Source: an uncultured Verrucomicrobiota bacterium | GTDB lineage: Bacteria > Verrucomicrobiota > Kiritimatiellia > CAJWTS01 | Length of the DNA: 56,197 nt | NCBI GenBank assembly: GCA_913047795.1 | Contig: CAJWTS010000016.1 | Span: 1-56,197, forward strand | Direction of reading: 5' to 3' | Part shown: piece after piece, positions 45,417 through 54,485 of the stretch | Layout of the letters: every line of letters begins with the position of its first letter | Position numbering within the stretch: position 1 is the stretch's first letter | Position numbers and translations under genes: made by a program | Notes under the pieces: model-generated | Seen by the model: the letters and a program-made list of their open reading frames with translations, nothing else | Told to the model about the DNA's origin: nothing | Databases searched by the model: none

Positions 45417-46756
45417 AGATCCATGTCCTCCAGTTTCGACTTTATTGCGTTGGCGAACTTTGCGGCGGTTGCGCCGTCCACGAGTCGATGATCCGAGGAG
45501 AGCGTGATCTTCATGATCGAGCGGGCGCAAATTTCACCGTCGATAACGGCCGGCGTCTCGCGCGTACTCGAGACGGCCAGGATCCCGGATTCGCCGGGAT
45601 TAATGATTGCGGTGAAATTTTCAACATCCAACATGCCCATATTCGAAACAGTGAAGCTGCTGCCCTTCATCTCGTCCGGCTTTAAGGATCCTTCGCGCGC
45701 CTTGCCGACCAGTTCGCGGACCCTTTCGTTAAGCTGCGCCATCGTCATGTCACCGGCGCGATGCGCGACCGGCACGACGAGGCCCTCGTCAAGGCTGACC
45801 GCGACGCCGAGGTTGACGGTTGAACTCCATTCCACAGATTCGCCGTCGGTGCGGCTGTTCAGGGCGGGGAAGTCCTTAAGGCAAAGAACTACGGACTGCA
45901 GGATGAAGTCCGTCACGGTGTAGGTCCCGCCGTTCGCCTTGTGCTCGGTGCGAAGAGCGATGAGGTCAGTCATGTCTACCCCGACCGTCACGAAGAAATG
46001 CGGGGTGGTGGTATAGCTCTGGGTCAGCCGCGCGGCGATGACCTGTCGCATGCGACTGAGTTTCTGCGGGCGCTCTTCCAGGGCGCGTTCGACATCCGAG
46101 ACCCGTATGCGTTCGCCGGGTGGCGGTGGCGGGAGCGCTAGGACGTCGATGCCTTCACGGCTCGCTAATCGTACAGCTGCAGGGGTTACACGCAATTCGT
46201 CGTATCGGCTGGTGCGCAGGTACTCCAGCACGTCGGCTTCGACGATCCGGTTGGTCAGGCCGGTTCCCTTTATGTTCGCAGCGTCGATAGCCATCCGACG
46301 GACGAGCGCGCGCGCGCGTGGCGATATCGCTTGTCGTTCGGGACTGTCCGTTGTTTTTCTTGGCTGCGGATCGGATAACTTCGGGGCGGACGCGGTTTCA
46401 GTCGTTGCTGGCGGCTGCGGTGCAGGAGCGGGAGAACTCGACGACGGAGGGTTCGACAGTGGAGTCGGGGCAGGTCGGGGTTTTGGCGCCCCGGCGGAGG
46501 GATCCGGTATCTCGTCGCCGGGAGTGCCAACGAACGCGACGGGCACGGAGACCGGTACCGTCTCGCCGGCCTGCACGAAGACCTTCAGAAGGGTTCCCTC
46601 GTAGAAGCTCTCGACTTCGAGTACGGCTTTGTCCGTTTCGATTTCGAAAATGATGTCGCCCTTTGCGATGCGCTCGCCTTCGTTCTTGCGCCAGGTGACG
46701 ATCGTTGATTCTTCGACTGTCTGCCCTAGCTTCGGCATTATGATCATCTGGCCCAT
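45398..46756 (-). CDS. 2-oxoacid dehydrogenase E2 acyltransferase
   Basis: A 452-residue dihydrolipoamide acyltransferase. It has one lipoyl domain with the modification motif E-T-D-K-A near residue 42, a proline/alanine-rich linker (about 85-135), a peripheral-subunit-binding domain (about 140-180) and the catalytic domain. The catalytic domain ends with S-S-D-H-R-L-V-D-G-A and so keeps the active-site His and Asp. It lies between the fused E1 and the overlapping E3 gene in the usual complex order. Acetyl transfer for pyruvate is likely. Confidence 0.94.
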   Translation of the reverse strand: MGQMIIMPKLGQTVEESTIVTWRKNEGERIAKGDIIFEIETDKAVLEVESFYEGTLLKVFVQAGETVPVSVPVAFVGTPGDEIPDPSAGAPKPRPAPTPLSNPPSSSSPAPAPQPPATTETASAPKLSDPQPRKTTDSPERQAISPRARALVRRMAIDAANIKGTGLTNRIVEADVLEYLRTSRYDELRVTPAAVRLASREGIDVLALPPPPPGERIRVSDVERALEERPQKLSRMRQVIAARLTQSYTTTPHFFVTVGVDMTDLIALRTEHKANGGTYTVTDFILQSVVLCLKDFPALNSRTDGESVEWSSTVNLGVAVSLDEGLVVPVAHRAGDMTMAQLNERVRELVGKAREGSLKPDEMKGSSFTVSNMGMLDVENFTAIINPGESGILAVSSTRETPAVIDGEICARSIMKITLSSDHRLVDGATAAKFANAIKSKLEDMDLWQTLM

Positions 46757-46789
46757 ATCTATACGTCCTCTTAATCTCCTGTGGCGGCC

Positions 46790-49075
46790 CTAGAGCACCT
46801 CGCGTGCAGCAGCAAGGATGTCAGCCTCATCCGGCAGGAACGCTTTCTCGAGAATATGTGACTGTGGTGCGATGCCGTTGGCGGCGCCCACCCGTAGAAC
46901 CGGTGCGTCAAGAAAATCAAAGGCCTCAGCCATGATCGTCGAAGCGATCTCGCCCGTATAGCTGCCGATGTTGACCGCGTGGCTGACGACGACACAGCGC
47001 CCCGTCTTGCGAACGGAGTTTAGGATCGTTTCCTTGTCGAGCGGCACGAGTGTCCGTATGTCGATAATTTCCGCCTGCGTGCCCTCTGCGGCGAGCGTGG
47101 CGGCCGCCTTCAGCACGTCGTGCAGGGCCGGACCCCAGGTCACGATGGTTACATCTGTGCCAGCGCGCTTGACGTCCGCCTCCCCGATGGGGATCAGGTA
47201 TTCTTCCTCGGGTACGGGGCCCGAAAAATTGTACGTGATCTGAGACTCGATAAACATGACCGGGTTGTTGGTCCGAATAGCCGACTTAAGTAGCCCCTTG
47301 GCGTCGTAGGGTGTTGCGGGGTAAACCACGTAGAGCCCGGGAATGTGTGCAAAGACCGACTCAAGCGTCTGGGAGTGCTGGCCGCCGTATCCCTTGCCAC
47401 CTCCGACCGACACGCGGTAGACCAGCGGAAGTTCCGCATTGGCCCCGGACATGTAATGCCACTTCGATGCCTGGTTGCTGATCGTGTCACCCGACATGAG
47501 GGCGAAGTCCATGTACATCAGTTCAGCGATCGGGCGTAACCCCGTCATTGCCTTGCCAACCGCCGTGCCGCAGATGGCGGCCTCGGAAATCGGGGTATTG
47601 AAGACGCGTTCCCGCCCGAAGGCTTCGAGCAGGCCCTTCGTCACCTTGAATGCGCCGCCGTAATCGGCAACGTCCTCACCATAGAAGATCACGCGCCGGT
47701 CACGGAGCATCTCTTCGTAGAGTGCCTCTTTGAGGGCGTCCTTGTAGGTCAGGTTGCCCTCTTTGCGCACGATCTCGACACCGCCGTTGGAGGGCGCATT
47801 GCGGGCCGACTCGGGCACCTCTTCGCTGGTTGTATCGGTATACAGGTACTTGATGACATCCGACGCGTCGGGATCAGCGGCTTCGGATGCACGCACGGCC
47901 GCACGGGCATTGCGTGCTTCGACGCGCAGGTGAATGTCGTCGATTGCGGCCTGCTCGATAACGTTGTTGCGGAGGAGTTGCTCCTTAAGGGAAAGGATCG
48001 GATCGAGGGCGCGCCACAGCTCTTCCTCTTCGCGAGTCCGGTACTCATTGCGTGGATCGCTCAGGGAGTGACCGTAATAGCGATAGGTATCAACTTCGAT
48101 GAGGTAGGGTCCCGTGCCTTCGCGGCATCCGACGGCGGCGCGCTTCACCGCTTCTCGAACGGCCAGGACGTCCATGCCGTTGACCACCTCCGCATGCATA
48201 TTGTTCTCGGCAAAGCCACATCCCCGTCGCGCAATAAAATCAATGCCCAGCACCTCTTCGTCCGAACGTCCGGTCATGGCGTAGTGATTGTTCACCACGA
48301 AGAAGATCATCGGTAGGCCTTGTTTGCACTCCTTGGCCAGGTGGTTCGTGAACTGACTCTGGTTGGCCCAGTTGAGGCATTCGAGCACGACCCCGTTCGC
48401 GTAGGCGCCGTCACCGGCGAAACAGCAAACCACCCGCCCGTTGCGTAAATATCGAGAGGAATAGGCCGCGCCGGTTGAGATGGGCACGCCGCCACCGACG
48501 ATTGCATTCGCGCCGAGATGACCCGCCGTGAAATCGGCGATGTGCATGCCGCCACCGCGACCCTTGCAGTATCCGGCCTCCTTCCCAAAGAGTTCAGCTA
48601 TCGTGCGGAAAATATGATCTTCCAGAGCCTCTTCCGTTAACTCCTCGCCAGCCGTGGCCGTCGACTCGGGAATGCGCGAGCGCAACTGGGCTTCGTCCAT
48701 GGCGCGTATAGCGACGGTACCCTTTGCGATGCTGTCGCCATGACCGCGGTGGGTGGATGTGATGTAATCCTTCGGATCGATTGCAAAACAGGCGCCCACC
48801 GCGGTGGCTTCCTGTCCGATCGATACATGTGTCGGGCCGCGGTAGTCGTATCCGACCAGCGGTTCGTACGCGCCCGATCGCAGTTTTACGATCATCTCTT
48901 CGAACTCACGGATAATCAGCATGTCTTCGAGGATCAAGAGGGCGTCTTCCGTTGTCATGCCTCCAGACTCGAGTTCGGACGCGAGCGTGCCGGCATACTG
49001 GAAAGCCCGAATTTCACCACAGGGGATGATCCGTGGCGTGAAATCCGGCTTCATGTTACTGAGTTCGTTGGTCAT
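46790..49075 (-). CDS. fused alpha-beta E1 component of 2-oxoacid dehydrogenase
   Basis: A 761-residue thiamine-diphosphate enzyme that joins E1 alpha and E1 beta in one chain. The alpha part (about 40-380) contains the ThDP motif G-D-G-A-Y followed about 30 residues later by N-N, with S-T-H-R-G-H-G upstream. The beta part starts at T-Y-K-D-A-L-K-E-A-L (about residue 435) and has G-E-D-V-A-D-Y-G-G and Y-G-G-Q-H-S-Q. Sequence style resembles the pyruvate/acetoin dehydrogenase E1 rather than branched-chain type, but this is not decisive. The ATG at 49075 is chosen; an in-frame start at 49117 would overlap aconitase. E2 follows after 33 bases. Confidence 0.9.
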   Translation of the reverse strand: MTNELSNMKPDFTPRIIPCGEIRAFQYAGTLASELESGGMTTEDALLILEDMLIIREFEEMIVKLRSGAYEPLVGYDYRGPTHVSIGQEATAVGACFAIDPKDYITSTHRGHGDSIAKGTVAIRAMDEAQLRSRIPESTATAGEELTEEALEDHIFRTIAELFGKEAGYCKGRGGGMHIADFTAGHLGANAIVGGGVPISTGAAYSSRYLRNGRVVCCFAGDGAYANGVVLECLNWANQSQFTNHLAKECKQGLPMIFFVVNNHYAMTGRSDEEVLGIDFIARRGCGFAENNMHAEVVNGMDVLAVREAVKRAAVGCREGTGPYLIEVDTYRYYGHSLSDPRNEYRTREEEELWRALDPILSLKEQLLRNNVIEQAAIDDIHLRVEARNARAAVRASEAADPDASDVIKYLYTDTTSEEVPESARNAPSNGGVEIVRKEGNLTYKDALKEALYEEMLRDRRVIFYGEDVADYGGAFKVTKGLLEAFGRERVFNTPISEAAICGTAVGKAMTGLRPIAELMYMDFALMSGDTISNQASKWHYMSGANAELPLVYRVSVGGGKGYGGQHSQTLESVFAHIPGLYVVYPATPYDAKGLLKSAIRTNNPVMFIESQITYNFSGPVPEEEYLIPIGEADVKRAGTDVTIVTWGPALHDVLKAAATLAAEGTQAEIIDIRTLVPLDKETILNSVRKTGRCVVVSHAVNIGSYTGEIASTIMAEAFDFLDAPVLRVGAANGIAPQSHILEKAFLPDEADILAAAREVL

Positions 49076-49100
49076 GATGAGGGATGTAGGACTGCCTGGG

Positions 49101-51338
49101 TCACGTCTGTGCGGCAATCAGGTTTAGCGCACTGCCGGCCTTGAACCATTCGATCTGGGATTCATTGTAGGTGTGGTCCAGTCCGCATTCATCGGAAAAA
49201 CCATCGGCATGCTGGATGCGCATCGTAAGCGGCCTGCCGGGTTGGAAGTTTTCCAGGCCAAGGATACTGATGCGGTCGTCCTCCAGGACGCGTGCGTAGT
49301 CGGCCGGCTCAACGAAGGTCAACGCGAGCATGCCCTGTTTCTTTAGATTCGTTTCATGGATTCGGGCGAAACTCTTGACGATGATCGCCCGGCCGCCGAG
49401 ATGGCGCGGTTCCATCGCCGCATGTTCGCGACTCGACCCTTCGCCGTAGTTCTCGTCGCCGACGACAACCCAGCCCTCGCCCCGCGCCTTGTAATCTCGC
49501 GCGACCTCATGGGTCACACTCGTTTTGCCCGTATGTGTATTTTTCACCTTTCCCGTGTCGCCACTGAAGGCGTTCTCTGCGCCCAGGAACATGTTGCCGG
49601 AGATGTTGTCGAGATGACCGCGAAACCGGAGCCAGGGGCCGGCCATTGAAATATGGTCGGTCGTGCATTTCCCCTTCGCCTTCAGAAGCAAAGGCAGGTC
49701 TTCGAGGTCGGAACCTGACCAGGCGGCGAACGGTTCCAGCAGTTGCAGTCGTTCACTGGCGGGGTCGACCGAGATGTCGACGGATTCATCGCCACCGGTA
49801 GATCGAATAGTGCCTTCGGTCCCGGCGTCGAATCCGTCCTGCGGCAATTCGTCGCCGGTAGGGGGATCGAGTCGTACTGATTCGCCTTTGGCATTGATCA
49901 GTTCGTCAGTAAGCGGATTGAACGTCAATTTACCCGCAATGGCCATGGCAGTCACTACTTCGGGGCTGGTGACGAAGGCCTGCGTGTGGGGATTTCCGTC
50001 GTTACGTTTTGCAAAATTACGATTGAAGGACGTCACGATCGAGTTGCGTTCGCCATGCTCGATGTCGACGCGCTTCCACATGCCGATACAGGGGCCGCAG
50101 GCGTTTGCGAGGACCGTGCCCCCGAACGCCTTGAGTGTCTCAAGTTGGCCGTCGCGTTCGATCGTCGCGCGTACCAATTCTGAGCCGGGTGTGATCGTGA
50201 AATGCGATTTGGCCTTGAGCCCCTTGTCCATGGCCTGGCGTGCTACGTTGGCCGCCCGGTCGATATCTTCATAGCTGGAGTTCGTGCAACTGCCGATCAG
50301 CGCGACGCGGATCTCCTCCGGGAAATCCTCGTCCCGCACGGCGTCTTTCATTGCTGATAGGGGCCATGCGCGATCGGGCGTCATTGGACCGTTGATATGT
50401 GGTTCGAGCGTATCGAGATCAATCTCCACGACGCGATCGAAATATCGCCCCGGGTCGGTGGCGACCCCGGTGTCGGCAGTCAGGCATTCCATTGCCCGGC
50501 TGGCGGCATCGGCAATATCTGCGCGTTCGGTCGCCCTGAGGTAGTCAGCCATGCGGGAATCATAAGGGAAGATAGACGACGTGGCCCCGATCTCGGCGCC
50601 CATGTTGCAGATTGTTGCCTTGCCTGTACACGAAATCGACTGCGTGCCCTCGCCAAAGTACTCCACGATGGCCCCGGTTCCGCCTTTGACGGTAAGGATA
50701 CCGGCCAGCTTGAGTATCACATCCTTGGGCGAAGTCCAGCCACTGAGGGATCCCGTTAGCCGGACACCGATCAACTCGGGCCATTTAAGTTCCCAGGGCA
50801 TGCCGGCCATCACGTCAACGGCGTCAGCGCCACCGACCCCAATCGCGACCATGCCAAGTCCGCCAGCGTTTGGCGTGTGCGAGTCGGTTCCGATCATCAT
50901 GCCACCCGGGAACGCATAGTTCTCCAGTACGATCTGATGGATGATGCCGGCACCCGGTTTCCAGAATTCGATGCCGAACTTGCGCGATACAGTTTCAAGG
51001 AAGGCATAGACCTCGTTGTTCTCGATTTTGGCCGTCTTCAGGTCGGCGTCTGCGCCGGTATGGGCCTGGATCAGGTGATCGCAATGAACGCTACTGGGGA
51101 CGGCGGCGGTCTTGCGGCCGGACTGCATGAATTGCAGGAGGGCCATTTGCGCCGTCGCATCCTGCATCGCCACGCGGTCAGGCGCCAAGTCGGCATAGTC
51201 TACACCGCGCGCCAATGGTCCCGCTGCTGCCACGGCCAGGTGCGTATACAGAATCTTCTGGGTCAGGGTCAGAGGACCCTCCACGACGGCACGCACCTTC
51301 TCCAGGGTAAGGGCGTAGTTTTCGTAAAAGTTCTTCAT
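49101..51338 (-). CDS. acn: aconitate hydratase, mitochondrial type
   Basis: A 745-residue [4Fe-4S] enzyme isomerising citrate and isocitrate. Motifs seen are S-S-V-H-C-D-H-L near residue 82, G-T-D-S-H-T-P, G-S-C-T-N-S (first cluster cysteine region) and A-C-G-P-C-I-G-M-W (remaining cluster cysteines). The length and first motif fit the shorter mitochondrial-like class. A good AAGGA ribosome site and a strong promoter-like pair lie upstream. It is followed by the E1 gene after about 25 bases, linking acetyl-CoA production to the citric acid cycle. Confidence 0.94.
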   Translation of the reverse strand: MKNFYENYALTLEKVRAVVEGPLTLTQKILYTHLAVAAAGPLARGVDYADLAPDRVAMQDATAQMALLQFMQSGRKTAAVPSSVHCDHLIQAHTGADADLKTAKIENNEVYAFLETVSRKFGIEFWKPGAGIIHQIVLENYAFPGGMMIGTDSHTPNAGGLGMVAIGVGGADAVDVMAGMPWELKWPELIGVRLTGSLSGWTSPKDVILKLAGILTVKGGTGAIVEYFGEGTQSISCTGKATICNMGAEIGATSSIFPYDSRMADYLRATERADIADAASRAMECLTADTGVATDPGRYFDRVVEIDLDTLEPHINGPMTPDRAWPLSAMKDAVRDEDFPEEIRVALIGSCTNSSYEDIDRAANVARQAMDKGLKAKSHFTITPGSELVRATIERDGQLETLKAFGGTVLANACGPCIGMWKRVDIEHGERNSIVTSFNRNFAKRNDGNPHTQAFVTSPEVVTAMAIAGKLTFNPLTDELINAKGESVRLDPPTGDELPQDGFDAGTEGTIRSTGGDESVDISVDPASERLQLLEPFAAWSGSDLEDLPLLLKAKGKCTTDHISMAGPWLRFRGHLDNISGNMFLGAENAFSGDTGKVKNTHTGKTSVTHEVARDYKARGEGWVVVGDENYGEGSSREHAAMEPRHLGGRAIIVKSFARIHETNLKKQGMLALTFVEPADYARVLEDDRISILGLENFQPGRPLTMRIQHADGFSDECGLDHTYNESQIEWFKAGSALNLIAAQT

Positions 51339-51372
51339 GTTTCCTTCGCTTCTGACGAGGGGAAAGCCTAGT

Positions 51373-51401
51373 TATATATCGGTCTCGGTCCCTTTTTTCA
51401 A
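51373..51401 (-). promoter_or_regulatory. predicted sigma-70 promoter for the aconitase-PDH operon
   Basis: On the minus strand TTGAAA (51401-51396) and TATATA (51378-51373) are spaced by 17 bases, matching the consensus at 5 and 4 of 6 positions; the overlapping TATAAC gives 5 of 6 at 19 bases. The predicted start lies about 28 bases before the aconitase ATG, which has an AAGGA ribosome site. Confidence 0.5.
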
Positions 51402-51448
51402 GCCCATTCATGCTGCCGTCGACCCCCTTCGCGAGACATTCTGATTTC

Positions 51449-51477
51449 TTGTCAGGACAGGAGTCGCCGGGTAAAGT
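51449..51477 (+). promoter_or_regulatory. predicted sigma-70 promoter for the receiver-histidine kinase gene
   Basis: TTGTCA (51449-51454) and TAAAGT (51472-51477), spaced by 17 bases, match the sigma-70 consensus at 5 and 4 of 6 positions. Initiation would be near 51484, giving a short leader before the ATG at 51502. It is arranged back to back with the aconitase promoter. Confidence 0.4.
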
Positions 51478-51501
51478 ACGGATCCGTTGCGGAACGGGAT
51501 A

Positions 51502-52998
51502 ATGGGAGTGGCATACAAGATCCTCGCGGTCGATGATCAGGAGGAGCATCTCGAAATGCTTTCGACGATCATTTCGCATCACATCGAGACCGCGGATTTC
51601 ACGGGTTGCACGACCGGATCCGAAGGTCTCGTGCTTGCCCTTGAGTCGTCTCCGGATCTTATTATCGTAGACGCTTCGATGCCGGAGGTCGACGGCTTTG
51701 ATGTCTGCCGTGCCTTGCGCAAGCAGGAACAAACGGCGAACACGCCCGTGTTGATGCTCTCCGGGATTCATACCGAATCATCCGATCGCGTCAATGGACT
51801 CGACTGCGGCGCCGACGCTTACCTGCTGAAGCCCTACGACCATCGTGAGCTCGTGGCGGTCGCGCGTTCCCTTTTGCGGATCAAGCGCTACGAGGATTGT
51901 CTTCGCGAGGAGCGCCGACGGCTCTATCACGACCTGGATCAGAAGGCGATTGAACTCAGGTATAATCGGGGCTGGTTGTCGCAGGTGATGGAGAGCGTGC
52001 CGGCGTTTGTCTGGGCGCTTGACCCGGAGGGGCACCTGACTTTTCTCGACGGCCGCCCGACGGGTCCCAGCCGGGCCCAGGTCGACGCGCTGAAGGCCTG
52101 CGTCGGCGAAACGGTTTTCGAGTTGATGGGAGATTTGGTGCCGGACTTGCGTGAAATTTTCGAGAAGGTGGTCGCGGGCAAGACGACCCGCGCGGAGGAA
52201 CGCATCGGAACCCGGAGCTGGGAGATCATTGCGTCGTTGACCAAGGACGAAGAGGGCGAGGTCACCGGCGTGCTGGGCATCGCCATCGACGTCACCATGC
52301 AGCACCAGACGCAGGTCGAGCTGGCGCGCGCCAACGATGAGCTATGTTCCCTGGCCGCCCGGCTGTCGCAGGTGAGTGAAAGCGAGCGCAATCATGTCGC
52401 GCACGAGCTGCACGACGATGTGTGCCAGGTGCTCAGCGCGATCAGCGTGAAGGCCGCGTCAATCGAGGAACGGCTGGGCAAGCCGGATGGCGACCTGAAA
52501 ATTTCCGATGTTGCCGATATTCGAAAGCTGGCGGAAGGCGCCGCCGGGCGGACGCGGGACTTGATGCAGCGCTTGCGCCCTTTGATCCTTGAGCAACTCG
52601 GCCTCGAAGCCGCCGTGAAATTTCTTTGTCATGAATTCGCGCGCAGTGAGGATACGCCGATAGACACAACAATCGAAGAGCTGACGATTCCGATTTCGAC
52701 TGATGTCTCCATGGTGTTTTTTCGAATCGTTCAGGAGGCGCTCGCGAATATCGGACGTCACGCCAGCGCGTGCACTGTTTCCGTTAACCTCTATGCGCAA
52801 AATCAGGTGCTGTTGATGTCGATCCGGGATAACGGCGACGGATTCGATCTCGATGACTGTGGCGGCGCGGGCGCAGATGGGCGCTGGGGGCTGCGCGGCA
52901 TGCGTGAACGCGCGCTGAGCGTCGGGGCCGAGCTGGTAATCACATCGTGCATCGGCTCCGGCACCACGATCGTTGTCAGCCACACGCCTGGTCGCTGA
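51502..52998 (+). CDS. hybrid receiver-PAS-histidine kinase (HisKA_3 type)
   Basis: A 498-residue signalling protein. An N-terminal receiver domain has D-D and the phosphoacceptor Asp in I-I-V-D-A-S-M-P near residue 53, plus the Lys in L-K-P-Y. A PAS-like domain follows (about 155-275). After it come a NarL/DegS-type dimerisation helix with H-E-L-H-D-D-V (about 305) and an HATPase domain with D-N-G-D-G-F and G-L-R-G-M-R-E-R. No transmembrane helix is present, so it senses inside the cell. It has no adjacent response regulator. The ATG at 51502 is used; a TTG at 51487 is possible. Its last 23 bases overlap the convergent SGNH gene. Confidence 0.9.
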   Translation: MGVAYKILAVDDQEEHLEMLSTIISHHIETADFTGCTTGSEGLVLALESSPDLIIVDASMPEVDGFDVCRALRKQEQTANTPVLMLSGIHTESSDRVNGLDCGADAYLLKPYDHRELVAVARSLLRIKRYEDCLREERRRLYHDLDQKAIELRYNRGWLSQVMESVPAFVWALDPEGHLTFLDGRPTGPSRAQVDALKACVGETVFELMGDLVPDLREIFEKVVAGKTTRAEERIGTRSWEIIASLTKDEEGEVTGVLGIAIDVTMQHQTQVELARANDELCSLAARLSQVSESERNHVAHELHDDVCQVLSAISVKAASIEERLGKPDGDLKISDVADIRKLAEGAAGRTRDLMQRLRPLILEQLGLEAAVKFLCHEFARSEDTPIDTTIEELTIPISTDVSMVFFRIVQEALANIGRHASACTVSVNLYAQNQVLLMSIRDNGDGFDLDDCGGAGADGRWGLRGMRERALSVGAELVITSCIGSGTTIVVSHTPGR

Positions 52999-53671
52999 TT
53001 GAATCGTTTTGTTGCGGTTGCTTGTGGGCGCGCCTCGTTTTGCCATCCATGGCCGGTTTCCAATTCGCGGGGTTAGTTAACCAGTCAGCAAGGAATGCCG
53101 CTTGGGAAGCTTGAACGTGTGGGTGGAAGTGAACGTGGTCCCGAAAGAGATCCTTGCCGAGATCGCGCGTGAAACGATGAAGATCGATGATGGGCACACC
53201 CGCCTGCTGCATCACGTCATCGGCGACCCCGTTGTATGCGTCGCAATCGGCAGCAAAACGATGAAACGTGATGCCTTCGTAGTTGTGCACGGCTTCGTCG
53301 CAGGGCGTGGTGCGGATCCAGACCAGTCCTGGTGGCATTCCTTCGACGGTCTGGATAATTTCCTGCAGGTTGGCCCGGTATTGGTCGATTGGAACCTGTC
53401 GCGTTCCGCTGGCGGGGTCTGTCTTGATGTCGTGCAGTCCGCAGTTCAACAATAGCAGATCAGCATTGATGGTCCCGTTTTTGGCAGAGAATCTCAGGAA
53501 ATCCAGAACCCGTGAGGAGTCCCCACCGTTTGCGTCACCGGGCTCATCGAGATTCATCAGGGCTTCATCTTCAGCATGCTTCCGGGCGTAATCCATCTTG
53601 CCCTTGAGTTGCGCCTCCAGGTGGGGCCCATACTGGATCGAAATGCTGTCGCCGAGGATGTAGACCCTCAT
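52976..53671 (-). CDS. SGNH-family hydrolase
   Basis: A 231-residue cytoplasmic-looking hydrolase. Block I is I-L-G-D-S-I-S near the N-terminus, with Ser as nucleophile. Block III is L-N-C-G-L-H-D-I, and block V is D-H-V-H-F-H-P-H, supplying the catalytic Asp and His. The family includes esterases, acetyl-xylan and peptidoglycan deacetylases and carbohydrate esterases; the substrate is not evident. Its ATG (53671) overlaps the stop of the PhyH gene as ATGA, so it is coupled to that gene. There is no signal peptide. Confidence 0.8.
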   Translation of the reverse strand: MRVYILGDSISIQYGPHLEAQLKGKMDYARKHAEDEALMNLDEPGDANGGDSSRVLDFLRFSAKNGTINADLLLLNCGLHDIKTDPASGTRQVPIDQYRANLQEIIQTVEGMPPGLVWIRTTPCDEAVHNYEGITFHRFAADCDAYNGVADDVMQQAGVPIIDLHRFTRDLGKDLFRDHVHFHPHVQASQAAFLADWLTNPANWKPAMDGKTRRAHKQPQQNDSISDQACG

Positions 53672-54462
53672 GCCGAATAGATGATCGGGCAACGCTCGAG
53701 ATCGCCGAGGTCCCGGACGTACTCCGAATCTTCAGCGCCGGGAAGCACCTTCGATCGTTCGGTTCTTAAATGGATTGCAAAACTGCGTCGCGGCTGTGTG
53801 GATGTATTGGCGGCACTGCCGTGATAGGTCAATCGAGCATGCAGGCTCGCGCCGCCGGCATTCAGCAGGATGGGGACCTCGTCGATAGGTCCAGCACCGA
53901 GTCCGCGAATCTGCTCAAGATGTTTCTCGATATCGGAGTCAAAGAAATCTCCAATATCTTTGTGGAATCCCCATTGATTCGAGCCGCGCAGCATGCACAT
54001 CGGTCCCATGTCGGCGGTCACATCATTGATCGCAACCCAGAGCGTAAAGACCTCGCTATCCGGCTCCCACTTCGAGTGCCAATACTGGAAATCCTGGTGC
54101 CAGCCCACATGTCCCGACGGAGTGCCGCCCGGGGGTTTTATCAGTAACTGCACGGCCCAGACTTGCACCATCGCGGCGTCCATCACTGTAGCGGCGAATG
54201 CTCCTAGCGCGGGATAGGACACGAGTTCCATCAGGGTGTGATCCGACAGGTGGGCATTGTCGATCTTGATGATCTCGGTGGCGTCGTCGGGTTTGATCCG
54301 GTGGTGGTTGGGCGTGCGTCCCGTTTCGTAGTCGCCGGCGGTGACTGCATCCATGTGCGCTGTGACCCGCTCCAGCAGGTCGGCCGGAACGAGGGATTCC
54401 TGCGTTGTGAATCCATCCCGGCTGAACTGGGATCGTAGGTCGTCTGCATTCCGTTCACTCAC
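53668..54462 (-). CDS. phytanoyl-CoA dioxygenase (PhyH) family protein
   Basis: A 264-residue Fe(II)/2-oxoglutarate-dependent oxygenase. The metal triad reads H-x-D in W-H-Q-D near residue 122, with the distal His in L-T-Y-H-G-S, and the 2-oxoglutarate-binding Arg follows in R-R-S-F-A-I-H-L-R. The GTG at 54462 has a strong GAAAGGAG ribosome site and is preferred over the GTG at 54486, which overlaps the dapF stop as TAGTG. The substrate is unknown; family members hydroxylate acyl-CoA, amino acids or natural products. Confidence 0.85.
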   Translation of the reverse strand: MSERNADDLRSQFSRDGFTTQESLVPADLLERVTAHMDAVTAGDYETGRTPNHHRIKPDDATEIIKIDNAHLSDHTLMELVSYPALGAFAATVMDAAMVQVWAVQLLIKPPGGTPSGHVGWHQDFQYWHSKWEPDSEVFTLWVAINDVTADMGPMCMLRGSNQWGFHKDIGDFFDSDIEKHLEQIRGLGAGPIDEVPILLNAGGASLHARLTYHGSAANTSTQPRRSFAIHLRTERSKVLPGAEDSEYVRDLGDLERCPIIYSA

Positions 54463-54485
54463 GAGCGCTCCTTTCGAATCATTCA

